NCBI RefSeq assembly: GCF_002113375.1
Contig: NZ_NEHO01000030.1
Location: 1 to 32,794, forward strand
Direction: 5' to 3'
DNA length: 32,794 bases
Source: Pseudomonas sp. R37(2017)
GTDB lineage: Bacteria > Pseudomonadota > Gammaproteobacteria > Pseudomonadales > Pseudomonadaceae
Shown: piece by piece, positions 32,609-32,794 of the stretch
Layout: each line of letters begins with the position of its first letter
Position numbering within the stretch: position 1 is the first letter of the stretch
Position numbers and translations under genes: made by a program
The notes under the pieces: generated by a model
The model's database searches: none
Seen by the model: only the letters and a program-made list of their open reading frames with translations
What the model was told of the DNA's origin: nothing

Positions 32609-32709
32609 CTGTAGGAGCGAGCACGCTCGCGATGGACTCGAGAACACCGCGGGGTGTCAGGCGTCCAGCGTCATCGTTAACCACCATCGCGAGCCTGCTC
32701 GCTCCTACA
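32609..32709. repeat. REP pair at the right edge
   Basis: CTGTAGGAGCGAGCACGCTC and the inverted GCGAGCCTGCTCGCTCCTAC, about 55 bases apart. The 305 bases from 32490 to the end hold this pair and the upstream region of the repeat-protein gene; I see no gene there. Confidence 0.88.
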
Positions 32710-32794
32710 TCTATGGTTACCCCCTTTTCTGCAATACTGTTTTTGATGTTGTGTTTGGCTTGCTTTCATCTATCCGGCGTCTGAGTGGGGGTGT

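Overview
The window looks like chromosome of a Pseudomonas of the fluorescens group. This rests on a pseudomonad-type 5S rRNA at the left edge, GC-rich coding, many REP-type inverted repeats built on TGT(G/A)GGAGCGAGC...GCTCGCGA, and the families present. No prophage, transposase, CRISPR array or tRNA was seen. Assignments come from reading motifs; no database search was run.

Left part (1-17 kb): the end of an rRNA operon, a DUF4239 membrane protein with a lipoprotein, a VOC protein, and a 3-hydroxyacyl-CoA dehydrogenase whose 3' end overlaps a TetR gene and which diverges from an AraC gene. Then come a pirin, a GlxA-type AraC regulator, and two convergent paralogous winged-helix/STAND ATPase regulators that overlap tail to tail, one of them lacking the C-terminal half. 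A flavodoxin/chloroperoxidase-like hydrolase pair, a short AraC gene, a LysR gene, a structured non-coding repeat, and an AraC gene divergent from an SBF-like transporter follow. The stretch is rich in regulators.

Right part (17-32 kb): an amidase, with a possible 22-codon leader overlapping its start; a four-gene spermidine/putrescine-type ABC importer; a RibBA-type gene with a degenerate second domain; a divergent DUF1330 gene; then NUDIX, a GntR/FCD regulator, a carboxymuconolactone-decarboxylase-like protein, a succinate-semialdehyde-dehydrogenase-like enzyme, a flavin reductase, a second aldehyde dehydrogenase, an alpha/beta hydrolase and an AA_synth protein.

Three related palindromes (TGGTATACCATAATAC-like) lie before the ABC operon, between ribBA and the DUF1330 gene, and before the AA_synth operon. 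I infer that the local GntR protein controls all three, forming one inducible import-and-catabolism regulon. The enzyme set (flavin reductase, aldehyde dehydrogenase, hydrolase or amidase, SSADH, extra flavin precursor synthesis) suggests oxidative opening of a small, probably nitrogen-containing compound down to succinate. The flavin-dependent oxygenase that should partner the reductase is not in the window, and the substrate is unknown.

The right edge holds a secreted protein made of seven 13-residue tandem repeats, and a last REP pair. Nothing else is visible in the final 300 bases.
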